A DNA stretch of 64,000 bases. It comes from Flavobacteriales bacterium (GTDB lineage: Bacteria > Bacteroidota > Bacteroidia > Flavobacteriales > UBA7312). The stretch spans positions 39,649 to 103,648 of the forward strand of contig JADHMQ010000002.1 of the NCBI GenBank assembly GCA_016779935.1. The letters run 5' to 3'. Below are positions 46,549 through 55,622 of this stretch, piece after piece. The notes below the pieces were generated by a model that saw nothing but the letters and a program-made list of their open reading frames with translations, had not been told where the DNA came from and searched no databases. A program made the translations under genes and the position numbers. The number at the start of each line of letters is the position of its first letter. Position 1 is the first letter of the stretch.

Positions 46549-47338
46549 GTTTGACTTCTTCTAGTCGAATGTCTTCTCCAAAAAAGAATTTTGCCGATTG
46601 ATCGAAAGAATGGGTATAGTCAGACACAAAAAAGTGATGCTCTGCTTTTTCATTGCTCAACAGACTTTTCTCTTCTAAAATGGTCTTGATGTGTTTTGCA
46701 ACTTCAGATGCAGAGTCAATAATTTCGACTTTGTTGTTATAAAAATTCTCAATTAAGTTTTGTATCAAGGGGTAGTGAGTACAAGCTAAAATTAAAAGGT
46801 CAATGCTATTTAGCTCTTTTTGATTCAAGTAATTATGAATAATAGCTTCGCTAATTTTACCTTTTATAAAGCCTTCCTCTATCATAGCGGCAAGCAGTGG
46901 AGTGGCTAAGGACTTAACATTTGCATTCTTGTTTTTAGCACTAATTTTTTGTGGGTAAATACCAGAATTAATAGTGCCTTTTGTCCCAATAATACCAATT
47001 TTAGATAAGCGATTTGAAGATGTAATTCTATCCACAACAGGATCTATGACGTTTACCACTTCAATATTAGGGCATGCTTTAATAACTGTTTCGTGAGCCA
47101 AAGATGAGGCAGTATTGCAAGCAATAACAATCATTTTACAGCTTTTATTCTTTAGAAAGGTTGAAATATTATGTGAAAATTCTTTTACTGACTCTTCTGA
47201 CTTTTCTCCATAGGGCAGATGTTTGGTATCACCAAAATAGAGTAAACTTTCATTAGGTAAGAGTTTGCGAATAGCCTTAGCTACAGTTAGCCCACCAATA
47301 CCAGAATCAAAAATGCCTATTGGGTTATCTTTTTTCAC
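46538..47338 (-). CDS. murI: glutamate racemase
   Basis: 266 residues from GTG 47338 (MKKDNPIGIFDSGIGG). The frame extends to a TTG at 47356, but that lies in the T-run of the upstream terminator. It converts L- to D-glutamate for peptidoglycan. The two catalytic cysteines are in VIACNTASSLAHE and LACTHYPLI, with the binding residues IFDSGIGG at the N-terminus and LYFGDTKHLPYGEKS. It is the last gene of the envelope cluster, separated from the ompH genes by a terminator, so it needs read-through or its own promoter, which I could not identify. Confidence 0.94.
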   Translation of the reverse strand: MKKDNPIGIFDSGIGGLTVAKAIRKLLPNESLLYFGDTKHLPYGEKSEESVKEFSHNISTFLKNKSCKMIVIACNTASSLAHETVIKACPNIEVVNVIDPVVDRITSSNRLSKIGIIGTKGTINSGIYPQKISAKNKNANVKSLATPLLAAMIEEGFIKGKISEAIIHNYLNQKELNSIDLLILACTHYPLIQNLIENFYNNKVEIIDSASEVAKHIKTILEEKSLLSNEKAEHHFFVSDYTHSFDQSAKFFFGEDIRLEEVKLKP

Positions 47339-47354
47339 CTTTCTATGATAGCAC

Positions 47355-47383
47355 AAAAAAACAGTTTGAATGAATCCAAACTG
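47355..47383 (-). terminator. intrinsic terminator after the second ompH gene
   Basis: On the minus strand CAGTTTG, loop GATTCATT, CAAACTG (stem at 47377-47383 and 47362-47368) is followed by TTTTTTT. It lies 24 bases past the ompH stop. Confidence 0.75.
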
Positions 47384-47406
47384 CTTTAAGAGTGTATGTT
47401 ATTTTA

Positions 47407-47904
47407 TTATAGTCCTAATTTTGACTTTACGAGCGAAAGTACATTTTCACTTTCAGCAGCATATAAAAAGCTTCCTGATCCAGAGTCAAAGATAAAGGTG
47501 TAATTTCCATCTTTTGCCACATCGTCAATAGCTTTCATTGCTCTATCTCTTATCGGAGTAAATAGTTCAGCTTCTTTTTCACTCAAAGACTGTTGAGCAT
47601 TTTTTTGGAACTCAACTACACGTTGTTGAATGCTTTCAATTTCACGGATTTTATCCTCTTTAATCACATCAGTATAGCTTGTTTCGTTTTGCTGATACTC
47701 AACGACCTTTTTTTCATATTCTGCTTGCATAGCAGATAATTGAGATTCTAGTCCTTTAGCATACGTTTGTAATTCTTCTTGCATTTCAATGCTTTCTGGC
47801 ATCATAGATAGAAGCTCATTAGAGTTTAGGTAGCCAAATTTTTGAGCTTGTGCAGATAGTATAAATCCTACACAAACTATAAGGGTTAACAGTACTTTTT
47901 TCAT
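47407..47904 (-). CDS. OmpH/Skp family periplasmic chaperone (second copy)
   Basis: 165 residues with a signal peptide (about 1-20). The mature protein starts QKFGYLNSNELLSMMPE, typical of OmpH. It continues as a long coiled coil (about 40-115) and ends with a small compact domain (FIFDSGSGSFLYAAESENVLSLVKSKLGL). Skp trimers hold unfolded outer-membrane proteins before BamA inserts them. It lies 19 bases after the first copy and downstream of bamA, its functional partner. Confidence 0.9.
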   Translation of the reverse strand: MKKVLLTLIVCVGFILSAQAQKFGYLNSNELLSMMPESIEMQEELQTYAKGLESQLSAMQAEYEKKVVEYQQNETSYTDVIKEDKIREIESIQQRVVEFQKNAQQSLSEKEAELFTPIRDRAMKAIDDVAKDGNYTFIFDSGSGSFLYAAESENVLSLVKSKLGL

Positions 47905-47923
47905 TTTTTTAGAGTTTTAATTA

Positions 47924-48430
47924 TTATTTATATCCTAACATTTTTAGGATGTCATCACTTTTATCAAGGTCCGGATTACTAAATAGCATTATCAGATTGC
48001 TTGACTTATCAAAGATAATATCATATCTTTTTTCGTTTGAGAAATCTTGTATAGCGTTGTATACTTTATCTTGTATAGGCTTTACAAGTTCCGTTCTTTT
48101 TTTGTATAAATCTCCTTCAGGGCCAAAGCGTTTTCTTTGTAATTCTTTAGCGTCCTTTTCTTTATTTATGATTTCACTCTCTCTTTTGTTTTTCATTTCT
48201 TGAGTGAGTAGTATTTTATCTGCTTGATACTTTTTATATAGCACATCAATTTGCTGATATACTTCTTCAATTTCAGATTGCCAATTGACAGATAGTTTTT
48301 CTAATTGATCTTCAGCAGAAGCATATTCAGGTATTCTTTCAAGAATATAATCTGAATCAACATAGACAAACTTTTGTGCTTGACTAGCAGAGGCAAAACA
48401 AAGAAGTGCTATTAAAATTAACTGTTTCAT
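47924..48430 (-). CDS. OmpH/Skp family periplasmic chaperone (first copy)
   Basis: 168 residues with a signal peptide (about 1-18). FVYVDSDYILERIPEY and the long charged helix (about 45-125) followed by YDIIFDKSSNLIMLFSNPDLD are typical. It differs from the second copy in the coiled coil and has lysine-rich heptads. The gene follows bamA by 17 bases. Two tandem OmpH genes after bamA are standard in Bacteroidota. Confidence 0.9.
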   Translation of the reverse strand: MKQLILIALLCFASASQAQKFVYVDSDYILERIPEYASAEDQLEKLSVNWQSEIEEVYQQIDVLYKKYQADKILLTQEMKNKRESEIINKEKDAKELQRKRFGPEGDLYKKRTELVKPIQDKVYNAIQDFSNEKRYDIIFDKSSNLIMLFSNPDLDKSDDILKMLGYK

Positions 48431-48447
48431 AGTAGTGTGCTAAAATA

Positions 48448-50925
48448 TTAAAATTGTTGATTAATTGAAAAGTGAAATTGACTACCATTTGCAGATGGTG
48501 AGCCTATTACTTCATCAAATCCATATCCCCAATCTACTCCCATTATACCCATCATTGGAATCATCATTCTAATCCCAACTCCTGCGGAACGCTTTATATC
48601 AAACGGATTAAAGGTGTTTGAATTGTTCCATGTGTTACCAGCTTCTAAAAATGCTAAAGCAAATATAGGTGACTGTGGATTCAATGATAACGCATATCTA
48701 AGCTCCAAAGTATATTTGTTGTAAATGGTTGCACCATTTGTTGGGGATAGTGAATTGTTTTCATATCCTCTCAGAGCAATTACTTCTCTTCCGTCAACGG
48801 CATAACCGCTAAGGCCATCACCACCAACATAAAATCGTTCAAATTGGGATAATGATTCATCACTATTATACTTGCCAATAAGTCCGTATTCTAAGTTAGT
48901 TTTTAATACTAACTTATCTGCTAGAGCAGTAAACCAATTCGCACCAATATTCCATTTGTGATATTCTACCCACTGACTTGCATCAAGTGGATCTGTACTG
49001 CTTTCTTCTGCATCAAATAGCGAATAAGGAGGTGTCATTTGAACGGATAGTTTCATATTTGATCCTCTTCTTGGAAAAGTAGGTTGATCAACGGAATTTC
49101 TTCCTAGTACAAATGAGTAAGACATATTGTAATATGTACCATCCACAAAGTTTCCGAAGTTGTAATTGTCAACTAAGTATTTCTTTAAACTTATGTTTTG
49201 GTACAGAGTGAAAAAGTCATCAGGCCACTTTAATCGTTTGCCTAAACCTAAGGAAAGCCCTGTTACTTTAAATGCGCCGCTATTATCCTCATCACTATCT
49301 ATGCCGTTTGAAGTGATTGAATGGTAAGCTCCTGCTGTTAGTGAGTTAGGTTTTTTACCTCCTAGCCACGGTTCCGTAAAGGAAACATTATACGATTGGA
49401 ATAACCTACCGTTTGAGGTTGCAGAGATGCTGAATCGTTGTCCATCACCTGATGGAAGTGGCAGCCAAGCCTCTTTGTTGAAAATGTTTTTTGCAGAAAA
49501 GTTGTTAAAGGATACTCTAAATGTTCCTATAACTCTATCTGCACCATAACCACCTTGTAGTTCAATTTGATCTGACGATTTTTCTTCTACGATATAGGTA
49601 AGATCAACTGTGCCATCCTCTTGATTAGGTTGAACATCAATATTTAATTTTTCTGGGTTGAAATAGTTCAAGGTAGCAATTTCTCTTTGAGACCGCATGA
49701 TATCTGAACGGCTAAATAAATCACCTGGTTTTGTGCGAATTTCTCGCATTATAACATGGTCATTAGTTTTAGAGTTGCCACTTACAGATACTCTGTTTAC
49801 ACGTGCTTGCAAGCCTTCATAAATTCGGACTTCAATATCAATGGTGTCGTTTCTAATTTCTGTTTCTACTGGTGTTACTTGTGAAAAAAGGTATCCATTA
49901 TCTAGGTAAATAGAGTGTATGTCTTTACTATCAGGACTTCCTAACACTCTACTTTCTAGTACGCTTTGGTCAAAAATATCACCTTTTTCTATGGCTACGA
50001 TTTCAGCAAGTTCTTCATTGGTGTATTTTGTATTTCCAACAAAATTGATGTCGCCAAAGTAGTAGGTCTTACCTTCAGTTATATCAAGTTTTACATTAAG
50101 TAAATTTTCTTCTGGATCAAAGGTTATGCTATCGTTGTTTATCTTGGCATCTCTTAAGCCTTTTTCGTTGTATTTTTCAATGATAAGTTGCTTGTCATTC
50201 TTGAAGGCTTCTTCTAAGTATTTAGAAGATTTAAATAGTCTATAAAACTTCTTTTCTTTAGTATCTTTCATCAATCGCTTAAGACGTTTTTCAGTAAACA
50301 CTTCGTTTCCTGCGAACTCAATACTTCCAATTTTTACTTTATCTCCTTTTTCAATATCTAGAACAAGTATAACATGATTTTTAGTAATCGTATCTTCAAT
50401 TTCATTGATTTCTGTGGTAACGTTTAAAAACCCTTTTTCTTTGTAATAATCCGAGACAATATTCTTGGTGTTGATTATCACATTTTTGGTAATGATTTTA
50501 CCTCTTGCTAACTTAATTTTCTCTCTAATGGCATCAATTTCTGATTTTTTAATTCCTTTAAATTTGAATTTAGATAGTCTTGGTCGTTCTTCTAAATAAA
50601 GAGTAAGGAATATAGTGTTGCCTTGTGTGTTGTTGACCTTGATTTGAATATCAGAGAATAAGCCTTGTTCCCATAAAATTCGGCTAGCTTTTGTAAGTGC
50701 ATCACCGGGAACTTCAATTTTAGAGCCTATTTCTAGATTGGATATTTGAATTAGTGTTTTATGATCTAAAAATTTTGTGCCTTCAATGGTTATGCCTCCA
50801 AGAATGTATTCTTTTGGGGCAGAATAATCGAAACTTGCAGAGCTATTAGAAATGTTTATCTGGGCTATACTCAACTGAGTTAGCAATAGGGTAAAAATTA
50901 ATATAGAGATACTTTTTTTAAGCAT
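48448..50925 (-). CDS. bamA: outer-membrane protein assembly factor BamA
   Basis: 825 residues with a signal peptide (about 1-21). Five POTRA domains (about 38-450; the first begins YILGGITIEGTKFLDHKTL) lead to the beta barrel (about 455-825). The barrel contains GLSLGLGKRLKWPDDFF and VGGDGLSGYAVDGREVIALRGYENNSL, where the loop 6 V-R-G-Y/F motif appears as LRGYENN, and ends HFSINQQF with a terminal phenylalanine. BamA inserts outer-membrane barrels. It overlaps the uppS stop by eight bases. Confidence 0.94.
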   Translation of the reverse strand: MLKKSISILIFTLLLTQLSIAQINISNSSASFDYSAPKEYILGGITIEGTKFLDHKTLIQISNLEIGSKIEVPGDALTKASRILWEQGLFSDIQIKVNNTQGNTIFLTLYLEERPRLSKFKFKGIKKSEIDAIREKIKLARGKIITKNVIINTKNIVSDYYKEKGFLNVTTEINEIEDTITKNHVILVLDIEKGDKVKIGSIEFAGNEVFTEKRLKRLMKDTKEKKFYRLFKSSKYLEEAFKNDKQLIIEKYNEKGLRDAKINNDSITFDPEENLLNVKLDITEGKTYYFGDINFVGNTKYTNEELAEIVAIEKGDIFDQSVLESRVLGSPDSKDIHSIYLDNGYLFSQVTPVETEIRNDTIDIEVRIYEGLQARVNRVSVSGNSKTNDHVIMREIRTKPGDLFSRSDIMRSQREIATLNYFNPEKLNIDVQPNQEDGTVDLTYIVEEKSSDQIELQGGYGADRVIGTFRVSFNNFSAKNIFNKEAWLPLPSGDGQRFSISATSNGRLFQSYNVSFTEPWLGGKKPNSLTAGAYHSITSNGIDSDEDNSGAFKVTGLSLGLGKRLKWPDDFFTLYQNISLKKYLVDNYNFGNFVDGTYYNMSYSFVLGRNSVDQPTFPRRGSNMKLSVQMTPPYSLFDAEESSTDPLDASQWVEYHKWNIGANWFTALADKLVLKTNLEYGLIGKYNSDESLSQFERFYVGGDGLSGYAVDGREVIALRGYENNSLSPTNGATIYNKYTLELRYALSLNPQSPIFALAFLEAGNTWNNSNTFNPFDIKRSAGVGIRMMIPMMGIMGVDWGYGFDEVIGSPSANGSQFHFSINQQF

Positions 50926-51670
50926 TTTCTTTTTCTATTTGTTCACTTGTTTTGCCAAATCGTCTTTCTCTAGATTGAAAATCTATCAAGGCTTTATAAA
51001 GGTTTTCACGCCTAAAGTCGGGCCACAAAATCTTAGTGAAATATAATTCTGAATATGCAATTTGCCACATTAAAAAATTACTTATTCTCAGTTCTCCACT
51101 AGTCCTTATTAACAGTTCTGGGTCAGGTATATTGTGTGTATATAAGTGATTTTTAACACTTTCTTCATTTATGTCGTTAATACTCAAATCGCCATTCTGA
51201 ACTTTTTCAGCAATTTTATGAATTGCATGAACGATTTCTTTTTTTGAGCTGTAGCTTAGTGCCAACACTAATGTCATTTTATTGTTTTGAGATGTTTTCT
51301 CAATAGCTGTATTGAGGTTATTCAAGCATTTTTTTGGTAAATCGTCCAAGTTACCGATAGCTACTAATCGAATATTATTATTCATTAGTGTTGTTGTCTC
51401 TTTGGTAATGGTATTTACCAAGAGTTCCATAAGTGCATTTATTTCAGATTTTGGACGACTCCAGTTCTCTGAGGAAAAGGCATATAGCGTTAAGTATTTT
51501 AGTCCAATTTCTGCCGCCCCTTCAACAGTATCTCTTACTGCCGTTACGCCTACTTTATGTCCAAACACTCTAATTTTGGATTGTTGCTTTGCCCAACGAC
51601 CATTGCCATCCATGATGATGGCAACATGATTTGGTAAAGTGTCTTTGTTAATATCGGTCTTGTTAGGCAT
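50918..51670 (-). CDS. uppS: isoprenyl (undecaprenyl diphosphate) synthase
   Basis: 250 residues, a cis-prenyltransferase. HVAIIMDGNGRWAKQQ holds the catalytic aspartate. TLYAFSSENWSRPKSEI, LLIRTSGELRISNFLMWQIAYSELYF and LWPDFRRE complete the signature. It makes the C55 carrier for peptidoglycan and LPS sugars. It starts four bases after the DUF6089 gene and is part of the operon running to the ompH genes. Confidence 0.95.
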   Translation of the reverse strand: MPNKTDINKDTLPNHVAIIMDGNGRWAKQQSKIRVFGHKVGVTAVRDTVEGAAEIGLKYLTLYAFSSENWSRPKSEINALMELLVNTITKETTTLMNNNIRLVAIGNLDDLPKKCLNNLNTAIEKTSQNNKMTLVLALSYSSKKEIVHAIHKIAEKVQNGDLSINDINEESVKNHLYTHNIPDPELLIRTSGELRISNFLMWQIAYSELYFTKILWPDFRRENLYKALIDFQSRERRFGKTSEQIEKENA

Positions 51671-51673
51671 CTA

Positions 51674-52585
51674 TTAGTATTGACAGACCTTTGGTTTAGT
51701 ATAAATTCTGTAAGAAATGGTTAAGCCAGCAAAATAGTACCAATCTGTCCAATCATTTTCGTTAGCACGTTGTCTATTGGTATTTCCAGTCCATGTTGTA
51801 ATATCAGCGCCTGGGTTTGCGGCAAGAAATTCTTGCAGTGCATTACTTCTATCAGAAAGGGTGGCGGCATCAATGTTTTCCATTGCTAAATATTGTGGGT
51901 CGGCATATATTCCACCAACATCATCAAGGTAGTCTGTAAATACCTTTCTTATTCCGTATTCTAAAGCAATACTGAGGTTTTCGCCTAAGCTTGCTTTTAG
52001 TCCAACGCCAACAGGAATGGCTACCTGTATAAGCTGATAGGGGTCTTTTTCTGGATATCGTGTTGAATATTGTCCTTCAGTTCCTAGCGGCTGTAAATCT
52101 AGCCATGGATTGTTGGAGTCATCACCATCTCTATCAAAGGGGTTTTGGGTATCAGTTTGTCTTGCTTGTGGGTTAAAATTGAATAGTGAAAGCCCTGAGA
52201 ATATGTAAGGGGTAAAGGGGTATCTTTTATTTCCTGTTTCGTAGGGGAAAAAGTTAAACTCAATAACTCCTGACAATTCATAAATAGAAGATTTGAAGTG
52301 TAAATTTCTATTGAACTTTGAAGTATCTATATCGTTTAGTTTGTCACTTCCTCTGATTTCACCAATAGATAAACCTCCTCTTAAGGCGAAACGTCTGTTG
52401 ATATTTGTTTTGTATTGAATTGCACTAGCTGGTTGGGCTAACCTAAAATGTTGGTCATTTAAATCTCCCAAGTAGTAAGAGCTACCTAGCATTAGACCTA
52501 CTTCAGAGTAGGGGTCTATGGATTGGGATTGAGCATTTAATGCGATGGAAAATGCTATAACTACTAATATGAACAGTCTTTTCAT
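51674..52585 (-). CDS. DUF6089 family outer-membrane barrel (PorG-like)
   Basis: 303 residues with a signal peptide (about 1-20). The mature protein starts SIDPYSEVGLMLGSSYYLGDLN, which is the typical DUF6089/PorG opening. Barrel strands run through the rest (ALRGGLSIGEIRG; ALEYGIRKVFTDYLDDVGG), and the end is YYFAGLTISYRIYTKPKVCQY. PorG is an outer-membrane T9SS component in Porphyromonas gingivalis. The assignment to that role is by family and by position beside uppS and bamA. The operon starts here with a -7 box at 52616-52623. Confidence 0.8.
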   Translation of the reverse strand: MKRLFILVVIAFSIALNAQSQSIDPYSEVGLMLGSSYYLGDLNDQHFRLAQPASAIQYKTNINRRFALRGGLSIGEIRGSDKLNDIDTSKFNRNLHFKSSIYELSGVIEFNFFPYETGNKRYPFTPYIFSGLSLFNFNPQARQTDTQNPFDRDGDDSNNPWLDLQPLGTEGQYSTRYPEKDPYQLIQVAIPVGVGLKASLGENLSIALEYGIRKVFTDYLDDVGGIYADPQYLAMENIDAATLSDRSNALQEFLAANPGADITTWTGNTNRQRANENDWTDWYYFAGLTISYRIYTKPKVCQY

Positions 52586-52615
52586 TTAAAATTGTGTTAC
52601 GATATATGAGTAACG

Positions 52616-52623
52616 CACAAATA
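52616..52623 (-). promoter_or_regulatory. -7 box for the DUF6089 - uppS - bamA - ompH operon
   Basis: TATATTTG on the minus strand matches TAnnTTTG and ends 30 nt before ATG 52585. Confidence 0.5.
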
Positions 52624-52646
52624 TAGGTATTTATGATAAATAAGGA

Positions 52647-53522
52647 TTAGTTTCTTTTATCCTTACCCCACATTAATTTTTCTCTAATGGTTGAGATAAA
52701 GGATTGTTTTTCAAATTGAATCAATTTAACCTTGTATTGTGCTTTTTTAATAGTGAGTTCTAATCCAGGTCCGATGGCTCTTGAGCGGCTGTCTAATGCT
52801 ACGAGTGCTAGTTCGTCTTTTTCTGATACTTTCAGCGTTATTTTTGATTTATCCGAAACAATTATTGGTCGAACATTGAGGTTATGCGGAGCAATAGGCG
52901 TAATTATAAAATTATTTGTTCCAGGTAATACAATTGGACCTCCACAACTTAGGGAATATCCTGTGGATCCTGTTGGACTAGAAATGATTAAGCCATCAGC
53001 CCAATAGGTATTTATAAATTCATCGTCGAGATAGGCGTGTACTCGAATCATCGAAGAGGTATCTTTCTTCAAAACAGTTACTTCGTTCAGTGCAAAGTTA
53101 GTGTCGCCAAACAGATTATTTTCGCTATTCAACTGTAATAATGTTCTGTTTTTAATGTTGTAATCTCCTTTCAAAAGGTGATTTATAGCGTATTCTATTT
53201 GATCTGTTGAAACGCTTGAAATAAATCCAAGAGTACCAGTATTAATCCCTAAGATGGGTATGCCAGAATCTCTTACAAGGGTAATAGATGCAAGTAATGT
53301 GCCATCTCCGCCAATACTCAGTATGATGTCTGCATTTTCTTTTAATTCTGTCGGAGTATCAAAAGTAGAATACTCTTTTTTAAATTTTATGTTACTCAGA
53401 AGCTCAGAAAACTGAGTCTCGATAATTAAATCAATGTTTTCTTTTTCGAGCTTATTTATCAAATGCTGAACATATATTGCTTTTGCTTCATTAAAAGTAG
53501 TTCCAAATAATGCTATTCTCAT
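52647..53522 (-). CDS. nadK: NAD kinase
   Basis: 291 residues from ATG 53522; the frame is open further upstream, but only into the preceding gene. It makes NADP from NAD. Motifs are MRIALFGTTF at the start, ILSIGGDGTLLASI (catalytic GGDG), ILGINTGTLGFIS, ALNEVTV and ISSPTGSTGYSLSCGGPIV. It starts two bases after the barrel-protein gene and ends the CBS - barrel - nadK transcript. Confidence 0.95.
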   Translation of the reverse strand: MRIALFGTTFNEAKAIYVQHLINKLEKENIDLIIETQFSELLSNIKFKKEYSTFDTPTELKENADIILSIGGDGTLLASITLVRDSGIPILGINTGTLGFISSVSTDQIEYAINHLLKGDYNIKNRTLLQLNSENNLFGDTNFALNEVTVLKKDTSSMIRVHAYLDDEFINTYWADGLIISSPTGSTGYSLSCGGPIVLPGTNNFIITPIAPHNLNVRPIIVSDKSKITLKVSEKDELALVALDSRSRAIGPGLELTIKKAQYKVKLIQFEKQSFISTIREKLMWGKDKRN

Positions 53523-53524
53523 GA

Positions 53525-54907
53525 TTAAAATGGATTTGAAAAATGAATAAATAAGCCCCATTCATTGAGGTGGTTTCTACTGTATTCTAGTCTTATCAAC
53601 TTATCGTAATATGTAACTATATCTAAACTCACACCTTGACTTACTAATAAGGAATTGTTAAGACTATTTTCATCGGAAAACTGATTGTCTATTACGCCTC
53701 CTATATCAGCAAATATACTGAAGTAAACAGAATAAAAGGCTTTTTTGAATTGTTCCATTTTAAAGTATGGAATTTGTAGATTAGTTTTTGGAATCAACTC
53801 GTATTTCAAAGCTGTTTTTGTCATTGCAAAATGCTCACCATCTAGCACATAGTATTCATAACCTCTTAGATAGTCCTCAAAACCTAGAGATTCATTTAAC
53901 ACATAGGGTAAATTTGTATTTGTCTGGAGCTTCGCTTTAATACTATTCCCCAAATAGACTCTAGGTTTTAGTGTAAAATGATGTTCTGTTTTTGCGATAA
54001 TACTCAGGTTTGTGAAATCTGTATATGCACCAGTGTAGAATCCAACCAATACTTCATAGAAGGAACCTTTTATGGGATATGTTAGGGAATTTCTCTTTTC
54101 ATTTTCGTAGTGATACTCAACTTTTGAGTATTGAAATCGGTTATCGCCATCTGGCAAAAAGGTGCTGTTAAGATTTAAAACTTCTAGTGGACTTCCTATC
54201 AAGGAGTGTTGAATATTAAATCGATGTACAGTATTTAATTTCTTTTTGTATTGAAGACTAACAGAAGCGTTCCAGTTTCTTAAATAGTCGTTTTCTAAAT
54301 TGGTGTAAAGCAATTTATTGTCTAAGGTTTTGTAGTGAAACTGTTTCATTCTAAACAGTTCAAAATTTAGCATTGCCCCTATTGTCTTTGCAGTATTAAA
54401 GTAAGGAATGTTATATTCAAAAAGGTAATGTTCCTTATATCCCTTTCGGAATTTTATTTTAAGAAGTTCGTTCCGACCTCTAAAGTTATACCAATTGAGA
54501 AATACTCCATAGTTTAATCTAGAGTAATCGGTGAAATTTGAGGCTTTCAAACTGTCCCAAAAGACGTTGAAGTTTCGTTCAGATATTTCTAATATGGGAT
54601 AAGGCCAGACGTACCAACGTTCTACTACTTTTATGACTACGTCTATCTTGTTTTCATTGTAAGTGGGGATGAAGTCTATAAAGTTAAATAGCCATTGACT
54701 GCTTATGTTCAGTTCACTTTGTGCAAGTTTTTCTGAAAATGATTCGAGCGTTAAGCTATCGCCAATTTGAAAGGATAACTCTCTAAGGATAGTGGATTTT
54801 TTAGTTGTTTTATTACCCTCAATATCGATTGAATTTAGGTAATATTTCTCCTGTGCATGTAGCAGAAAAGAACTAATTAATAAACTAAAGATAAGTAATA
54901 AACGCAT
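53525..54907 (-). CDS. BamA/TamA-type outer-membrane protein with one POTRA
   Basis: 460 residues with a signal peptide (about 1-18). A POTRA domain (about 20-95; YYLNSIDIEGNKTTKKSTIL) is followed by a linker and a 16-strand-like barrel that includes ESLGFEDYLRGYEYYVLDG, the loop 6 RGY motif, and ends GLFIHFSNPF with the terminal F. It is shorter than BamA (825 residues) because it has one POTRA rather than five. It resembles Omp85-family members whose client is unknown. Its start overlaps the stop of the CBS gene (TAATG at 54907). Confidence 0.82.
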   Translation of the reverse strand: MRLLLIFSLLISSFLLHAQEKYYLNSIDIEGNKTTKKSTILRELSFQIGDSLTLESFSEKLAQSELNISSQWLFNFIDFIPTYNENKIDVVIKVVERWYVWPYPILEISERNFNVFWDSLKASNFTDYSRLNYGVFLNWYNFRGRNELLKIKFRKGYKEHYLFEYNIPYFNTAKTIGAMLNFELFRMKQFHYKTLDNKLLYTNLENDYLRNWNASVSLQYKKKLNTVHRFNIQHSLIGSPLEVLNLNSTFLPDGDNRFQYSKVEYHYENEKRNSLTYPIKGSFYEVLVGFYTGAYTDFTNLSIIAKTEHHFTLKPRVYLGNSIKAKLQTNTNLPYVLNESLGFEDYLRGYEYYVLDGEHFAMTKTALKYELIPKTNLQIPYFKMEQFKKAFYSVYFSIFADIGGVIDNQFSDENSLNNSLLVSQGVSLDIVTYYDKLIRLEYSRNHLNEWGLFIHFSNPF

Positions 54908-55566
54908 TAGGGATTGAGATACCTCATTAATGAATCAAACCTATCTGAAAGGTTATCTGTGTTTTCAGAATAATTATAACTAGCAGCTACATTATAATTG
55001 TAGCGTTCAAATGTTTGAATCACCGCTGCAATATCAATTTTGTTAAGTTTAAGCGTTAGCTTAATATTGTTTTTTTCATCAACATCGGTCACATAAGCAC
55101 TCAAAATCTTCAGGTTGTTACTCTCTACAATTTGAGCGATTTCACTCATAGAGTAGTCTTTTTTATTCATTTCAAGAATGATAACACCGCCACTTTCTTG
55201 GATAGCGACAATAGATGCTAGTGCTTCTATTACCGATTGCTGAGTAATAGCTCCAAAGTATTTTCCATCTCCTATAATTGGCAAGAGGCTTAGCTTATGC
55301 TCATCCATGTATTTAATAATTTCAAAAACGTCTCTTCCTAAGGGCATGCAGAGTAATTCAATTTTATCAGAAATACTGTTGATTTTATTCCCTTCATCAT
55401 ACATATTCCAGATGTCCCCTTCTGAAATAACCCCAATTAATTTATTGTCTTCGACTACTGCTAAATGTGAAAGGCGAAATTCTTGCATAACTGACAAGGC
55501 TTGCTCTCCAGTCATTTCTAGAGTAACAGTTTGAATTTCTTTCGATATGAGTTTTTTCGAAATCAT
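54907..55566 (-). CDS. CBS-domain pair plus ACT-like domain protein
   Basis: 219 residues from ATG 55566; the in-frame TTG 55578 overlaps the -7 box. Two CBS repeats (about 5-60, LAVVEDNKLIGVISEGDIW; and 72-122, LSLLPIIGDGKYFGAITQQ) bind adenosine nucleotides in the family. They are joined to an ACT-like region (about 130-205; GGVIILEMNKKDYSMSEIAQIVE). Both are regulatory ligand-binding folds. No enzyme or channel domain is attached. It precedes the BamA-like barrel and nadK, so it could sense adenylate or NAD state, but that is speculation. Confidence 0.82.
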   Translation of the reverse strand: MISKKLISKEIQTVTLEMTGEQALSVMQEFRLSHLAVVEDNKLIGVISEGDIWNMYDEGNKINSISDKIELLCMPLGRDVFEIIKYMDEHKLSLLPIIGDGKYFGAITQQSVIEALASIVAIQESGGVIILEMNKKDYSMSEIAQIVESNNLKILSAYVTDVDEKNNIKLTLKLNKIDIAAVIQTFERYNYNVAASYNYSENTDNLSDRFDSLMRYLNP

Positions 55567-55575
55567 TTGATATAG

Positions 55576-55583
55576 CAAACATA
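55576..55583 (-). promoter_or_regulatory. -7 box for the CBS - barrel - nadK operon
   Basis: TATGTTTG on the minus strand matches TAnnTTTG and ends nine nt before ATG 55566. The divergent pdxJ box is seven bases away. Confidence 0.5.
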
Positions 55584-55590
55584 GTATTTT

Positions 55591-55598
55591 TACCTTTG
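55591..55598 (+). promoter_or_regulatory. -7 box for pdxJ
   Basis: TACCTTTG matches TAnnTTTG and ends 24 nt before ATG 55623. Confidence 0.5.
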
Positions 55599-55622
55599 TT
55601 GAGCTTTAAAAATTTCTAATCA

